Assembly: GCA_963930655.1 (NCBI GenBank)
Contig: OZ005603.1
Span: forward strand, 28,264,845-28,328,844
Direction of reading: 5' to 3'
DNA length: 64,000 bases
DNA from: Myrica gale
Taxonomy: Eukaryota; Streptophyta; Magnoliopsida; Fagales; Myricaceae
The position numbers were made by a program, and so were the translations under genes. Positions 9,570-22,450 of this stretch are shown one piece after another; within the stretch, counting starts at the first letter, position 1, and each line of letters opens with the position of its first letter. The notes beneath the pieces are model-generated. The model was not told the DNA's origin. It did no database searches and saw only the letters and a program-made list of their open reading frames with translations.

Positions 9570-11053
9570 GTTAGAAATAAAAAAAAATTGATAAAAGAAA
9601 GGAGAGAGAGAGAGGAAGAATAATGGGGCTTTTTAGTTTATTGCATTTGGTGGAACCTCGAAGTTTCCAGGATGAGGTAGTGCATGGGATACGTTGGAGC
9701 ATGTTGCATTTTAAAAATACCAAAAACATACAGACATAACGTGATGGGAATCAACAACAGCTGCCGGGGGCCGGGCTGCAACTTGGGGGGGCTAGCTGAA
9801 TTGAAAACTCGGAACTAGCTGTTAGAAACCTTGCAAGTTGCATGCGAGTTGTTTGTTTGTTTGTTTTTTCTCTCTCTATCTCTATGACTATCTGTTTTGT
9901 GCCTACAGTTTAGGCGAGAGGAAAAAAGGAAATATATTAATAATAATATTGCAACTTGCACTCTCTTTCTTCCTGAATGCGGGGGCTTTGAGTGGACGGC
10001 TTCTGCAAGTTGGTGTGCAAGTTGGGAGGGAGGGGGCTGCTTTAATGATCCCCGTGTCCTGGGTTGTCTACTTTTGAATGCGTTCACGCCACCCATCCTC
10101 TTTCTTCTTCTTCTCTCTCTCGTGGGTCGCTCTGTTAGGCGTTAGCTAACTTTTTCAAACCGGTTATCATCGATAGCGGTTAAATATTTAATAAGATACA
10201 ATAAAGTACTTCTTTTAATATTTAATATTTTTTATATTAGTATAACTATTAACTACTGCATATAAGACAAAGGTATCTTGAAGTAAAATAACCGGTACTT
10301 CATTAATATTTTTGTTTAAGAGTAAGTAACTACTCTATATACTACATGCTCGAATCATATTATCAATATTAATTATTTATTATCGAAAACATTATCCTAG
10401 TTTCTTTCACAGTTTTTTAATAAAATAGTGTGATTTGAGGGATTTTAATCTTATATGTATTTATCAGACATCAGATTTTCTAAGTTAATACTTTTTCAAC
10501 CCTAAGGTAAAGTCTTTTTACAGTGGAGGTAAGCAATTATAAAGAATTCATTATAAAGAGTTTGACTCGTTATAATATAAAATATTAGATTTGATATATT
10601 ATAATTTCTAAATACTAATATTAGATATTTAACACTCCATTTAATTTTTCTATCAATTTGCATCAAAATTAATATATTTTACACTTAAAATAACGATAAT
10701 GCTGCCAATAACTTGAAAGTTAATTACAATACTCTTTTTCTTTTCTTTTCTTTTCTAATTTTACAGATTATATAAATTATTTAAGATTAGCTAGTAATTG
10801 AAGGGTGTAATATTTTAAAGCTACTAATTTTAGCGTACTCTGTGTTAAACCCACTATAATTAATGAATAGAATGTGTATTTATCTCTTCTTTTTTGAAAA
10901 AGAAAAGTGGAGATGTTAAGATGGAAATGGAACTCTACTAGCTAACATTAGCTAGTCTTACGAACTTTTAGAGTAATAGATAACGAAAAAAAATAAATTA
11001 AAGATAATGTTGTGGAAGTTTAAGAGGAAGATTTTTGAATAATAATTATAAAG
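9570..11053. other. AT-rich spacer, no gene recognised
   Basis: Contains a GA-rich stretch at about 9600-9625 and long AT-rich sequence. I see no coding region, RNA gene or element with clear ends. Confidence 0.5.
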
Positions 11054-11444
11054 AGAGAGAAATACATTTTGTATCTTCAATTATGGGTCTTGGTACTTTA
11101 ATTGAACTCTCATTTATTATTTTAGTGATATTGTATCCACTAACTAATGATTTCAGATACTCTGTACAATATGTTAAAATTTTCTATTAATTTGAACAAA
11201 AAATAATTTCTTGGTGTGTACAATGACAATTTTTTCTCCATAGTTTTTTTGGCCGCGATCGTTTTATGAGGATAAAATTGTAATTTTAAAGGCCAACAAA
11301 TTAATTTTTGTCAAAACTGATAATTTTGACAGAGTGAGAAATGTATGAAATCAATAGTTTGTGGGTGTAATATGACACATATAATAGATGATAGTGCAAA
11401 GTGTCGAAACCCATATAATTAAATGGTGCAAAGTGTATTTATCC
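11054..11444. mobile_element. MULE-type MITE with long inverted ends
   Basis: The left end reads gagaaatacattttg and the right end, reversed, ggataaatacactttg. The inverted similarity continues for roughly 45 bp. Flanking 9-mers attataaag (11045-11053) and attataaaa (11445-11453) agree at eight of nine bases, the target-duplication size of Mutator-like elements. There is no coding capacity. Confidence 0.65.
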
Positions 11445-11739
11445 ATTATAAAAACTCAGGTAGCATATGAAATCCAGTGATGTATTCTTTTTTATGTTTT
11501 TTTTCTTACGTATAGATATAATGAAAGAAAAGGTGAGATATTACCATACCATTGTTTTTCTCCTAGGCGTTTGATACAATGAAAAAAAAATAGAAACGAA
11601 AATAAAAGCCACGATCGGCATGGACAACTTCAACATCAACAAACACCTGCTTCTGTCTCAGCCCGGAGCTGAACCGATGGCGCGTAAGGTCCCACACACG
11701 TTCGCACCTCAACCTTCTAGATCTGTGCTTCGCTGGTGG

Positions 11740-12085
11740 TTTCCGGCAAGCAAGTGCATGCATCTCACTTGTTTGGGGATTTTCTCTCTTGGTCAATTCT
11801 TCCCCACCTCCGGTTGGCTTTGCCGCTTCCCTTCGTCGTCGGCTTTCCTTTTTTGTTGGTCATCTCAACTTGTCATTTATGGGTTTTCTGCCCTCTGTGA
11901 GCTTGTATAAGGCCTTTTGGCCTCTTTACTCGTTGGTCTGTCATCTCTATAGAAAGTTTGACTAGCCCTTTAAAGTATGTAATTGAAGTTTTTGAACCTT
12001 CTTATTTTGAATGTATAAGCTATTTTGATTAAAAAAGACATAAAATTGTTGACACTTCCTTTCGTTTTTATAAAAAAAAAAAAAA
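11740..12085 (+). repeat. LINE-like 3' tail fragment, copy A
   Basis: Shares with 12259-12595 and 24310-24668 a stretch containing ctcgttggtctg, a purine/pyrimidine-rich middle, and an end around aagctatttt followed by an A-rich tail. It is a diverged 5'-truncated non-LTR retrotransposon end or related repeat; no reverse transcriptase is present. Confidence 0.45.
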
Positions 12086-12258
12086 AGTAGGAAGGAACAA
12101 CTAACACAATAACCCAGGACTTAACTATGTATTTAGAGGTTTCCACCTATTATGAGATCTTCAATTTTAGCTATAGTTATTAATCTTGAGAAAGGTGAGC
12201 CTGTCACAAAGCCCCACAGTCAATCTCCATATCCGTCCCCCACGAGCCGCCGCCGCCG

Positions 12259-12595
12259 ATGATTTTTTGGACAGAGTTTTCCGGAGCTTTCCAAGGGCTT
12301 TTGTTGTGCTTTTGCTCGTTTGGGTCAGCCTCTATGTTTAAGGCTTGTGTTGGTTTTTATGTTGTCTTTATCCTGTTTTTAGGCCTAATAGCTATCTGCC
12401 TTTTGTGGCTTTTTTGCGGTCTGAGACCGATAAGCCCCTTGTGGGCCTTTGTAGGACCTTCTGGTCCGTCTACTCGTTGGTCTGCCGGCTCTTCGGAGTG
12501 TCTGGTACGCCCTTTTGAGCTTTCTGAAGTTTTTAAACCTCCTTGATTCTGATCTCAATATATATGCTATTATGCTTAATATATATATAAAACCT
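12259..12595 (+). repeat. LINE-like 3' tail fragment, copy B
   Basis: Clearly related to copy C at 24310-24668. Shared blocks include atgtttaaggcttgt, a ttggttttt...ttttaggc segment, ccggctcttcggagtgtct, and the terminal atatgctatt before an AT-rich tail. The open frame at 12259-12546 is incidental. Confidence 0.6.
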
Positions 12596-12607
12596 CTGTC
12601 AACCTTA

Positions 12608-12826
12608 AAGGACTGACCTAGTGGTTTAAGACTTGAGTTTTGGTGGACGCTCCCTTTAAAGTTCCAAGTTCAAAATTTTATAAGTGCTAGCAATCTTTTG
12701 AGACCATTCTAGAGCTCTTGACATGATAATTGTCAGGTTTGTCTAAGACGAGAAGACTGCACATACCTTGAAATTAATCGAAATGGGCCTAAACTAACCT
12801 GGACACCTGATTAGAAATATATATAT
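12608..12826 (+). repeat. tRNA-derived SINE (Au-like)
   Basis: The head contains a box-A-like TGACCTAGTGG followed by TTTAAGACTTGA, and a B-box-like GTTCCAAGTTCAAA near 12661. The tail contains ATTAATCGAAATGGGCC...GGACACCTG and then an AT tract. The order matches the Copia-interrupted SINE at 5980-5793 and 524-481, on the opposite strand. Confidence 0.72.
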
Positions 12827-13769
12827 ACACACACAGCAGCATTCGCCTCAGCAACTACTACAACAAGACGGTCCAAACACGTAACCGCTACGAAGAGAAA
12901 ACTTTAGCCAATTCGGATACCACCTCAGTGGTGGTGGACACTTTCATTTTCATAAGCGATCAGCCTAGCGAGTAGTAGTGCTATCGAGTATATACTGTAC
13001 GGGCTTAGAAAAAAGAGTATATACTATATGGGTTTTGGGTTCAAGTACTGTTCAAGTCCATGAGAGCTAGGCTAGCGGTGGGGCTTCGAGTATTTTTTTA
13101 TAGGTTCCTAATTTACTCCAACGACCATGGATGTGGAGATGTCAACAAACCTAACCTAATCCTCATTTTGGGTACCTGCAGAGAACAGCTCAGGTCTAAC
13201 CAGACATTACGAAAAACAAAAGGAAAGCTACATGTTGGGCTGTCGATCAGCGATGTAACCAAAATATTCCTCCACCGTTGAGTAGGTTGAATCCATTATC
13301 CAAACCTGAGTCCAATTTCTTAAACTACATCAATAATATTGTAATATCTCTCAAGATTGGATAATGAAAAACAGACATCTTCGAAACGGTCAGACAGACA
13401 TCATTCGATTTGCCGAAAGTTACTTATTACCCACAGAAAAAAAAATTGGATGAAAAATATCTCGGATAATGGTGTAGTTCACCGATGGAAATTATATGGT
13501 TGATATTTTAAATCTTAAACCTGCTGGGTTAAGGTAGTAATAACCATAGCAGGACCGTTTTCTCTCATCTATGATGTTTGTTTTTAAAGTCAAAGTGCGT
13601 GCAAATCAAACTTCCTATTACTTTAAGCAAACCACCAAAAAAAATGCACCTCCACTACTCCTAATTCGGGAAAATCCAGCATGAAAAATGATTTCTCACC
13701 AACCGCTAGAAACTTCAAAAAGGAGGAAAATAGAATCACACACAAAGGCAACAATAGCTTTTTGATTGA
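12827..13769. other. Spacer and TBL34 upstream region
   Basis: Non-coding. It contains a duplicated phrase gtatatact(g/a)ta...gggctt/gggttt around 12987-13035. No promoter element could be assigned with confidence. Confidence 0.4.
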
Positions 13770-15562
13770 ATGGCAAAGAAACACCAAATAGTTCTTGGAA
13801 CATGGGGATCAGTCAGAAGCAGCTTCCGATCCCTTGTTGCCCTCCTCATCACCGTCTTGATCATTACGGCCGTTTATCTCACCCAAGACAGTGGAAGAGT
13901 GTTGGAGGGTAGAACGAACGAGCTGTTGTCGAAGTGCAATTTGTTCTCTGGCAAATGGGTATTTGATAACAAAACTTACCCTCTATACAAAGAGCAGCAA
14001 TGCACGTTCATGTCTGATCAACTGGCTTGTGGGAAGTTTGGGAGAAATGACTTGAGCTATCAGAAGTGGAGATGGCAACCTCACCAATGTAACCTTCCTA
14101 GGTATCTCGATCTGTCTCATTCTGCCATGGATGCACACCTAACACACACACACACACACAGAGGGGTGAAAATATGTATCTTGACTGAAGATGTGAGCTT
14201 TGTGGAACTTTTTCTCTGTTAATAAGGTTCAATGCCACAGCGTTGCTGGAGAGGTTAAGGAACAGGAGGCTTGTGTTTGTGGGTGATTCCCTGAATAGGG
14301 GTCAGTGGGTTTCGATGGTCTGCCTCGTTGATTCATGGATCCCTCCTAAGCTCAAATCCATGCACAGCAATGGCTCTTTGAATACCTTTAAGGCCACTGT
14401 GAGTATCATATTTCGGTATAACATTTTGCTTCCTCCAAATTAGTTGAAGACGTGCACACACGTTGTTGTTATTTGGTATTGGACCAAAAGTTTAGGGAAA
14501 CATAATCATGCTAGCTTTTACAAAGAAGCTAATGGCTGGTTAAATCCAATTCAGGAATTCAATGCGTCGATTGAGTTCTACTGGGCTCCATTGCTAGTGG
14601 AATCAAACTCCGATGATCCTGTGAACCACCGGCTACCGGATCGGATTGTGCGAGTCAAGGCAATCGAGAAGCATGCTAGGCACTGGACGGACGCAGATAT
14701 ACTCGTATTTGACTCCTACTTATGGTGGAGAAGGCCCAGAATGAAAGTTCTGTAAGTAGTACTACTCCTCCATGTATCCCAAATACCAGCTCCTTCATTA
14801 ATCAGTTGTGATTCCAACAAATATAAGTTAATCTTGGAAACAACCATTGACTTACTAATCTAATCTCAATCATTTCGATGTGGGGGAATCAATGACTAGG
14901 TGGGGATCATTCGAAAGCCCTGAGGATGCTATTTATAAAGAGGTAGAGATGCTGCGTGTCTATGAGATGGCTTTAAGAACATGGTCTGATTGGCTGGAAG
15001 TCCATGATAACAGAACCAAGACCAGATTGTTTTTTGTTAGCATGTCACCAACTCATGAGAGGTAATCTTTGACTCGTATAACCTGCCCCCCATTATTATC
15101 TCTAAACTAAGGGTTCATTAATTAGATAATTATACAATAATTAATGTTTTCTATATGCATGCCCAAAGATCACTGCAGGTCTTCTGAAATATGCAAGTGT
15201 ATATATTTTTTGACAGGGGAGAAGATTGGGGTGGTGGTGAAAATTGCTACAAAGAAACAGGGCCAGTTGTGGAGGAGGGATACTGGGGAAGCGACTCGGA
15301 TCCAAAGATGATGCGCGTGGTTGAAACAGTGCTCGATGAACTGAAAACAAGAGGAGTGAATGTACAAATGCTCAACATTACACAACTCTCAGAATATCGG
15401 AAAGATGGGCATCCATCCATCTATAGGAAGCAGTGGGAGCCCCTAACTGAAGAGCAAATAGCAAAACCCAGCAGTTATGCAGACTGTATACATTGGTGCC
15501 TCCCCGGAGTGCCTGATGTCTGGAACGAGCTCCTGTCTGCTTTTGTAGTTCATGATCAATGA
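13770..15562 (+). CDS. TBL34: Xylan O-acetyltransferase, TBL34-like
   Basis: A Golgi type II membrane enzyme of the TRICHOME BIREFRINGENCE-LIKE family, which transfers acetyl groups to xylan. TBL34 and TBL35 are assigned to 3-O and 2,3-di-O acetylation in Arabidopsis. Five exons: 13770-14101, 14227-14398, 14555-14751, 14900-15061, 15217-15562, giving 402 aa; all introns are GT-AG and phases agree. Membrane anchor about residues 20-37; TBL domain with [15 protein letters not shown] motif at 130-132; C-terminal DCIHWCLPG with D377 and H380, completing the Ser-His-Asp set. Length and residue pattern match TBL34 best. Intron 1 carries a (CA)n tract at about 14140-14160. The next gene is its paralogue TBL35, in tandem. 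Confidence 0.93.
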
Positions 15563-16683
15563 CTAGAATATTCCAATTTAAATGTAATTCAATTCCATGA
15601 AAAGCTTTAGTACATTTTTTCTCTATTGATTGTGGATTTTTTTTTTGTTTTCGATGATTCCCAGGTAAGTTTAGAGGTATTAAATCCCATTAATTAATAT
15701 TTAACTAATTATCTTTTTTTTTTCTTATTCTCTTATCAACTATTAAACTCGGGTTCTCACACTTTCTTGTCCGAATTGCATATCGCATATTAAACTCGAC
15801 CTATACTCATGCTACACTACACATACAAGTTAAGCTGCTTGTGTTTTGGAAACTCTGTTTGTGGAAGTATCTGCTCTTTTGAGCTTGAACTTATTCATTA
15901 CTTAGACAATGGCCGACTGGACATCTTTATGGGTTTGAAGTCCTAATCATATATGGTAGGTCTAAAGTGCTCCATATACAGAAATTAAATCTTTAACCCT
16001 TGATTTTTCTTGGTAAATGTGATAATGGACCGACTCTATATGGTAAAAAATGGAAACCAAACCAAGTTCTTGACTCTTTCAAATTTTCATTGCCTTACAT
16101 AAGACACGCTTTGGTAATCCTGCCTTCCAAATCTACAAAAAGGTCAAAGACAATACCATTAAGACAATGAGACCATTACCGAACATATCTCGAACGCCAA
16201 CTAACCTTCAACAACGAATCAAATGGCTCTCCTTGTGGGACCAACTGCTGGGACTCTGTGAAGGTCAATTACCCCCAAACAACTATGATCCAGCTAATCA
16301 TGCCAACCAAAGCTAATAAGAGTCATATATATAGATGGCTTGGCTTCTCGGTAGGGGTGAAAATATCTACATAAATAAATATTAAAATAGGCCTAGATAT
16401 TATGCAATAAAGTTTACAATTAGATGGTATGAACAATATGTTGATACTAATCTTTTTTTTTTCTAAATAATACTTTGATACTAATCAAGAATATGTATAT
16501 ATGTCGTAAGGCAAGCCCGGGCAAGGAAGCACTGGATCGTCGTCCTAAACGTTCCTCACAAGTAGTACGTGTAAGTCTCTGGGAAAATCAGCACAACCCT
16601 GGTCCCTCCATGTTCTTCCTGAAGTCTTAAAAGTCAAAATTTCTTACGGGAGCGAGACATAGAGCCTCTGACTTGCTCGCATT
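15563..16683. other. Spacer between TBL34 and TBL35
   Basis: 3' flank of TBL34 and upstream region of TBL35. AT-rich, with no gene or bounded element seen. Confidence 0.5.
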
Positions 16684-19600
16684 ATGGCAAATAAGGTGTC
16701 TTTCATGATGCAGCGATGGAGCAGAAAGAAAACCCATTTCCCTTTGCTGGTGATTCTCTTACTGGCTTTCATAGTTTTCACTATCCTGCACAACGAACGT
16801 ACTATCCTGCAAATTCATGAAGGGGAGGATCATGTTCATCATCATCAGGAAGCTTCAGTCACCTATGTTAAACCAAATCGGTTAAATCCAGCTCAAGGTA
16901 CGCAATTTCATAGGACTAGGTCTATTTGAACTTATGTTTTTCCTTTGATTGAGTTTAATGAATTTTAGTTGGTTTTCTTGGATCGTAGAGGTTTTAGATA
17001 GATTCAGTAAGTGCAACTCCACGAGAGGCTATAGCGGTCGAAGAATCGCGCGGGTTGACCGGTCACCGTCGTCCGGTCAACGGAGAATGGCTTCTGAGAG
17101 CTGTGACGTGTTCTCAGGCAAATGGGTGTTCGATAATGCTTCGTATCCGCTGTACAATGAGTCTGATTGTCCGTACATGTCGGACCAATTGGCCTGTCAC
17201 AAGCATGGAAGATCCGATTTGGGGTACCAGTATCGGAGATGGCAACCCCACAACTGCAATTTGAAGAGGTTCTTTTTTCTGTCATTCCTTTGCTTCTGTG
17301 TTAGTTTTCTATTTGCGTCGAGTTTTCTTCCCGTGCGTAGTTTTGCCTCGTGGCTCATGGCTTTCTTTGGCAGCATTAAGCACGGATTTTAGGCCTCACT
17401 CACACACTTGGTCGCTTCTTATACTAGTGAAAATCGAACTTCATAAACTGTCCAAGTATTTTATCCGAGTGCTTTCTTGCTGAAGTCATGCAAGAGATTG
17501 TATAAAGTATTGACCTTCGTACTTCCTTTTTGATTGGAATCAATTGACTTTTCTTCTCCATTTTCGGGGCCTTTTTTTCTATCAGATGGAATGTGACTGA
17601 AATGTGGGAGAAGTTGAGAGGGAAAAGGCTAATGTTTGTAGGGGATTCACTCAACAGAGGGCAATGGATATCAATGGTATGTTTGTTACAGGCGGTGATT
17701 CCACCAAATAAGAGGACGATGTCGCCAAATGCCCCTCTTACCATTTTCAGAGCAGAGGTAAGCTAGATCCTCATCTAGGAGATTGGATTGGAGGAAAAGT
17801 ATGAGCATCTTACTTTTCTGTGTAACAGGGGAAAAGAATGTGGGAACCTTTGTTTACAAATTATTTCTATAGTGAACAATTTAAGTAGGTGATAACCGTT
17901 GAAATAGAAAAACAGACATGAACTTGGGGGGTTGAGTTTTTCTTGCTAATGGATGGGGATGAGGTTAGGACTACCCAACAAATATGCTGGGAATATCATA
18001 GTGGTGTTCTTATCTTTGTGCCATTTGCAGGAATATAATGCAACTGTGGAATTTCTTTGGGCCCCGTTGCTTGCTGAGTCTAATTCTGATGACCCAGTGA
18101 ATCACAGATTGGATGAGCGGATAATCCGTCCTGATTCAGTTCTTAAGCATGCATCACAGTGGGAGCATGCAGATATATTAGTTTTCAACAGCTACTTGTG
18201 GTGGCGACAAGGCCCAGTTAAGCTGTTGTAAGCTTAATAAGACTAAAAGGAGTCTGACTATTAAAATAAGTTACACAGGAAAATTACTAAAAGTCCTCGT
18301 ACTTCTTTTGCAGATGGAGTGCTGAAGACAATGGTGTGTGTGAAGAATTAGATGGACTAGGAGCCATGGAATTGGCCATGGGGACATGGGCAGACTGGGT
18401 GGCTTCTAAAGTTGATCCCCTCAAGCAGCGAGTCTTTTTTGTTACCATGTCACCTACACATTTCTGGTGAGTGCCAAAGGCTTTTTTATTCTCAACAATT
18501 AATATCTCCCCCTTTCTTTAATCCACAGGAGGTAAAATTCAGGTTGCTGTTCAAGTTAGTGAAGTTATTTCATTGTAATTAGGACCTAACAAGAACGGAA
18601 TCACGCTCTGTAGGATTTGAACCTACGACATCGGGTTTTGGAGACCCACGTTCTACCGAACTGAACTAAGAGCGCTTTCTTATCACAGTAGATACGACTA
18701 TAAAGAAAAGGATTCTTTTTGTACCCCCAATACATCTTGCATGCATATAGTATCATTAAATTAAAGATTTTTTAATACCATAACTGATCTTTAGTTTGCA
18801 TTTTCCTTTCAGTTAGGCACAAGTCATTATCCTGGGATGTCTTATGGGTTTGTATTTTAGAGATGGATATAGGACTATTGCTACTTAAATAGGTTATAAA
18901 GTGGTAATCGTAGTCTGTTTCTAAGAAACTGCTATTTTGACTGAAGAAAAAATGTTCCAGAGTTTGTCATTAATACAATAGGATATGGTCATTTGTCGAT
19001 ATTGATATTTGGCTGTCATCTACTTGGATGTTTCATTTAATTTAGAGCAATTTAAGAGTTTCAGTTTCCCAATTTGTGGATCATTAGTTGGAACCTGGAG
19101 AAAACAGATACACTTTAGCCAGAGTTTTAGCATTTTTGGTCCATTTTTTGTTAGTCCATAAAAAATCAAATGTCTTCCATGCTTCAAGTTCATTGCACGC
19201 AATTAATAGAACATTAAAAGCTCAGATGAGGCATCAGACATGGATAGGATTTTTCATGTAACACAAACACCACCTTGTCCGAAATTGTCAAGTGTAAGTT
19301 AAATAATGTCTCAATATAGTTCAAACATCGCTCAACTATTTTATAAATATCTTCCCGACAAGTTTTTCATGTTTTTGTATGGCAAAACGTTGAGTTGTGC
19401 TTGCTGTTCATCTAAGTTGTTTCCACTTCTGTAATCCTGTGTTTTGAGGCCAGATTACTAGAACAAAGGCCACTTCGTTTCTTATGGGAAGTAGATTATA
19501 ACCCACCTTTTAAATTTTTGTAAGCTCCTAGAAGTTAACTGCAGTCCCATATTATAAGAGTAAATTCGGGTTTGGCCCCATAATAAATAGAAACAGAAAG

Positions 19601-20157
19601 ACCTAGATTTCAGGTGACGAGCATTCATATCTAACATGCTGCAAATTTTCTATCCTGAGAATTGTAGAGAAGAATTCTAGATTCTCTCCAAATCTGTTTC
19701 GAGGGACTTTTAGTATTTGCATTTTATTACATCATTATCCTATGTCAATGCCTCATATCTACCCGAAACTGAAAATATTTAGAACATATTTTTCCATCAT
19801 GTTGTTGAACGTCTAGTGTAATTCAGGAGTCGAGAGTGGGAACCAGGAAGTGAAGGTAATTGCTTTGGTCAGAAAACTCCTATAGATTTGGAGAGCTATT
19901 GGGGAAGTGGTTCTGACTTGCCAACAATGCGCATGGTGGACAAGGTCCTTAGCCAATTGAGTTCCAAGGTTTCTGTCATCAACATTACTCAACTTTCAGA
20001 GTACCGGAAAGACGGCCACCCTTCTATATATCGCAAGTTTTGGGAGACATTGAGACCTGAACAATTGTCAAATCCTGCGAGTTACTCTGACTGCATTCAT
20101 TGGTGCTTGCCGGGTGTGCCTGATGTATGGAATGAGTTACTATTCCATTTTTTGTAG
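16684..20157 (+). CDS. TBL35: Xylan O-acetyltransferase, TBL35-like
   Basis: A Golgi enzyme of the same family and role as the upstream gene. Six exons: 16684-16897, 16989-17268, 17586-17757, 18031-18227, 18314-18466, 19827-20157, giving 448 aa with matching phases and GT-AG introns. Anchor about residues 20-37 ([17 protein letters not shown]); a basic, low-complexity stem about 45-105; TBL domain from [15 protein letters not shown] at 184-186; DCIHWCLPG with D427 and H430. The [13 protein letters not shown] and [12 protein letters not shown] segments match TBL35 rather than TBL34. Exons 2-6 share intron positions with exons 1-5 of the upstream gene, which supports tandem duplication. Intron 5 is 1360 bp and contains organelle-derived DNA. 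A fragment of the last exon is duplicated at 50205-50338. Confidence 0.93.
18577..18769 (-). other. Organelle-derived insertion (trnW region) in TBL35 intron 5
   Basis: The segment contains a full trnW-CCA plus flanking sequence (ttatcacagtagatacgac, then cccccaatacatcttgcatg) that I recall from plastid genomes around trnW/trnP. Plant mitochondria carry the same plastid-derived region, so either organelle could be the donor. The edges are approximate. It lies between splice sites of a nuclear gene. Confidence 0.8.
18602..18675 (-). tRNA. trnW-CCA: Plastid-type tRNA-Trp (CCA), copy in nuclear intron
   Basis: 74 nt on the minus strand, starting GCGCTCTTAGTTCAG and ending ACAGAGCGTG. The acceptor stem GCGCTCT pairs with AGAGCGT; anticodon loop CTCCAAAA has anticodon CCA; the T arm is GTAGGTTCAAATCCTAC. 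By eye it matches the conserved organellar tRNA-Trp. The B-box sequence GGTTCAAATCC is intact but the A box is poor for RNA polymerase III, and the copy sits inside an intron, so it is probably silent in the nucleus. Confidence 0.88.
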
Positions 20158-21915
20158 AACCAACTGTGTACAAATATGGTCGTCTTTGGAGTTTCTTATA
20201 GTAAATTAGCAATGGAAGATAAAGTTCAAGTTTTGATCCTGCCAAGGCCACTGTAGATTGTTTCATTCTTCTGGAAACTAGTTGCTTCTATCGATTGATA
20301 TTTTGTTCGTTCGTACTGTTGAGAAATTAAAGGATAAGGATTTCGTTGCTCTTATTGCTTGTGAGAATGGAATCAAGTTATTTGGATCCAAATTCATAGG
20401 GCGTCATTGCAGAAAAATTGACTGATTTCCTGTTTCATGAACTAGGTTAATTTGATTTGGCTCTGTTTTCATTATCCATTATTTCCTGATCTTTTTTTTG
20501 GGGGGGGAAATATGAAACTAGGAATTAGTTAGATTCCCAAATTCAATTTAAGTCAGGTCTCAAAGGCTATAAAAATTGTGTGACTAAATCCTTCGAAGTC
20601 ACTAACATTTTAAACTCAATCTTGTTATCCACAAAGATTTCAGTGGCCACTAAATTCATCCATTATTAGAAGGGGTCCCTAACCTACTAGAAAGAAATTG
20701 TGTAATAGTGATGTAAACAAGATGCAAATACTAAAAGTCCCTTCCCCACATGAAGCAGATTTCTTAGGGAATTCAGAATGCTTCTTTACAATTATCAAGA
20801 CAGAAAAATTTGCGTCATGCTTAGATATGAATGTTCCTCACCTGAAATCAAGATCTTTCTGTTTGCTAATTATTACAGGGTTCACAGCAGAATTTACGCC
20901 ATAATATGGGACTGCAATCAACTTCGGGGAGCTTACAAAAATTCCCAGGGTCTGTGAAGAACGTTCATGCCGAGCCATTTTGTTGCAAGACTAACAGTAC
21001 ACAACGTTCCATATTTCAAAAATCAGAACCATCAGAAACCATAAGATACTTTTCATGTGAAATAATGTTCCATATTCCATATTCCATATTCTAGAAATGG
21101 TAGTCGAAAAACCGTAAGCTCATCAACTGTTTTCAACCGAAGAAGAAGAAGAAGACAATTCATAGGGTAAATCAACCAGGCAGAAGCAATCCACCTCCTT
21201 TATGTTCCCATCTTGATCCCCCTCTTAGATGAGAATTGAGGAAGAAAATGGAATTTCCAGACTCAGTATTGTTAATAAACAAATCCCTCCCCGTTTAAGA
21301 CAACATATTTCTTAATAACAACAAAAAAATGTTACTATTGTTAGATATCAAAATTCAAGCAGCCAACTTCGCTCCTGTTGATAAGCTAACCAGAATACCG
21401 TACTAAAAACTGGTTTCCCGTTGCAATGTCCGCAAAGTCCCAAAGCACTTATGGAAACAAAGAGATGCTCTATAATACCCGTAAGGTTGTAACTAAATCA
21501 TATCATAACAATAACATAATCTATTGAGCACAATAATCGTATTAGGATTTCAAGGTATTTACCATGTAAATCATAATTTTTTTATGACTAATGAAACACT
21601 AAAAAAATCCAAGTTGATGGGCCAATGAGCATACAATCATCAACAACAAAGACTATACTAATAACATCAGCCGCATTTTGGAATCAATTTTAACAAATCA
21701 TATCTAGCCCGAACCATTTTGGAATCAACTTTAAGAAGACATATCTAGCTCTAACTAGGGTCCAGGAGTTCACATATGACTGGGAGGAAAGATAAGAAAA
21801 GAAGAGTAGCAACAAACAAACTATTCCAAGGACATGGATAGACATATCCCCCTTAAAATTTTTCTTGATTCTAGAGAACTAAGAAGACCTTCACATAGGC
21901 CTTTGAAAACATTCT
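20158..21915. other. Spacer downstream of TBL35, no gene recognised
   Basis: AT-rich, with short open frames only. There is a G run near 20500 and a short repeat ccatattccatattccatattc near 21069-21091. Nothing assignable. Confidence 0.5.
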
Positions 21916-22300
21916 TTAAACAGTTTTATTTGGCTGTTCAGCAGACAACACATCTACAAACACGGCTGCAGTGGTTGCATTTGCTAAGAAACCCTTGTCA
22001 ACCATCTTCGGAGATAGTTCTTTGCCTTTGATGTCTCATTGTGCTGCAAGAGCCATTGGATGATTGTATTGTATATAACCTCATTAGGGGAGCAACTGTT
22101 CCTGTCCATTTGCTCGAGCAGTTCACATGCTTCATTTATTAGTCCCTCTTTGCAAAATCCTTTGATCATTGTGCTGTAAGTCCAAACATCCGGTTGCAAT
22201 CCTTTCGTAGGAAGATTGTGAAAGAGTTCTCTTGCAGTATTAAGTTTCCCAACATTACACATAGCATCAATTAAGATGTTATAAACAACAAGTAAATTTG
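21916..22300 (-). pseudogene. PPR protein C-terminal fragment (P class)
   Basis: Minus-strand translation gives pentatricopeptide motifs: VYNILIDAMCNVGKLNTARELF, then PDVWTYSTMIKGFCKEGLINEACELLEQM, then PNEVIYNTII. This spacing is typical of RFL-like P-class PPR proteins, which bind organellar RNA. The frame shifts by one base near 22015, after which the normal end continues (MVDKGFLANATTAAVF...) to a stop at 21916-21918. The N-terminal part of the gene is absent. With about three repeats, a frameshift and no start, this is a relic. Confidence 0.8.
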
Positions 22301-22365
22301 AGCTGTATAGGAATTGTAAATTTCTCCTCTAAAAAAGACTTAGACCTTTATATTCTAGTCAATTT

Positions 22366-22450
22366 AAGTTCCCAACAAGTAATTTCATATCTTCAATTTA
22401 AACATTTAGCAAGAGAAAGTGGTTTTGTAGAAACAAGCACAAAAAGTAAT
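22366..22450 (+). repeat. Segment shared, inverted, with 49990-50090
   Basis: The stretch containing gttcccaacaagtaatttca and then aagagaaagtggttttgt occurs again on the minus strand near 50.0 kb with a few changes. It lies beside the PPR relic here and beside the TBL35 fragment there. Confidence 0.7.

Noticed and set aside
18602..18675. Functional nuclear tRNA-Trp gene
   Set aside because: The sequence is of plastid type, sits in an intron with organellar flanks and has a poor A box; a passenger copy is more likely.
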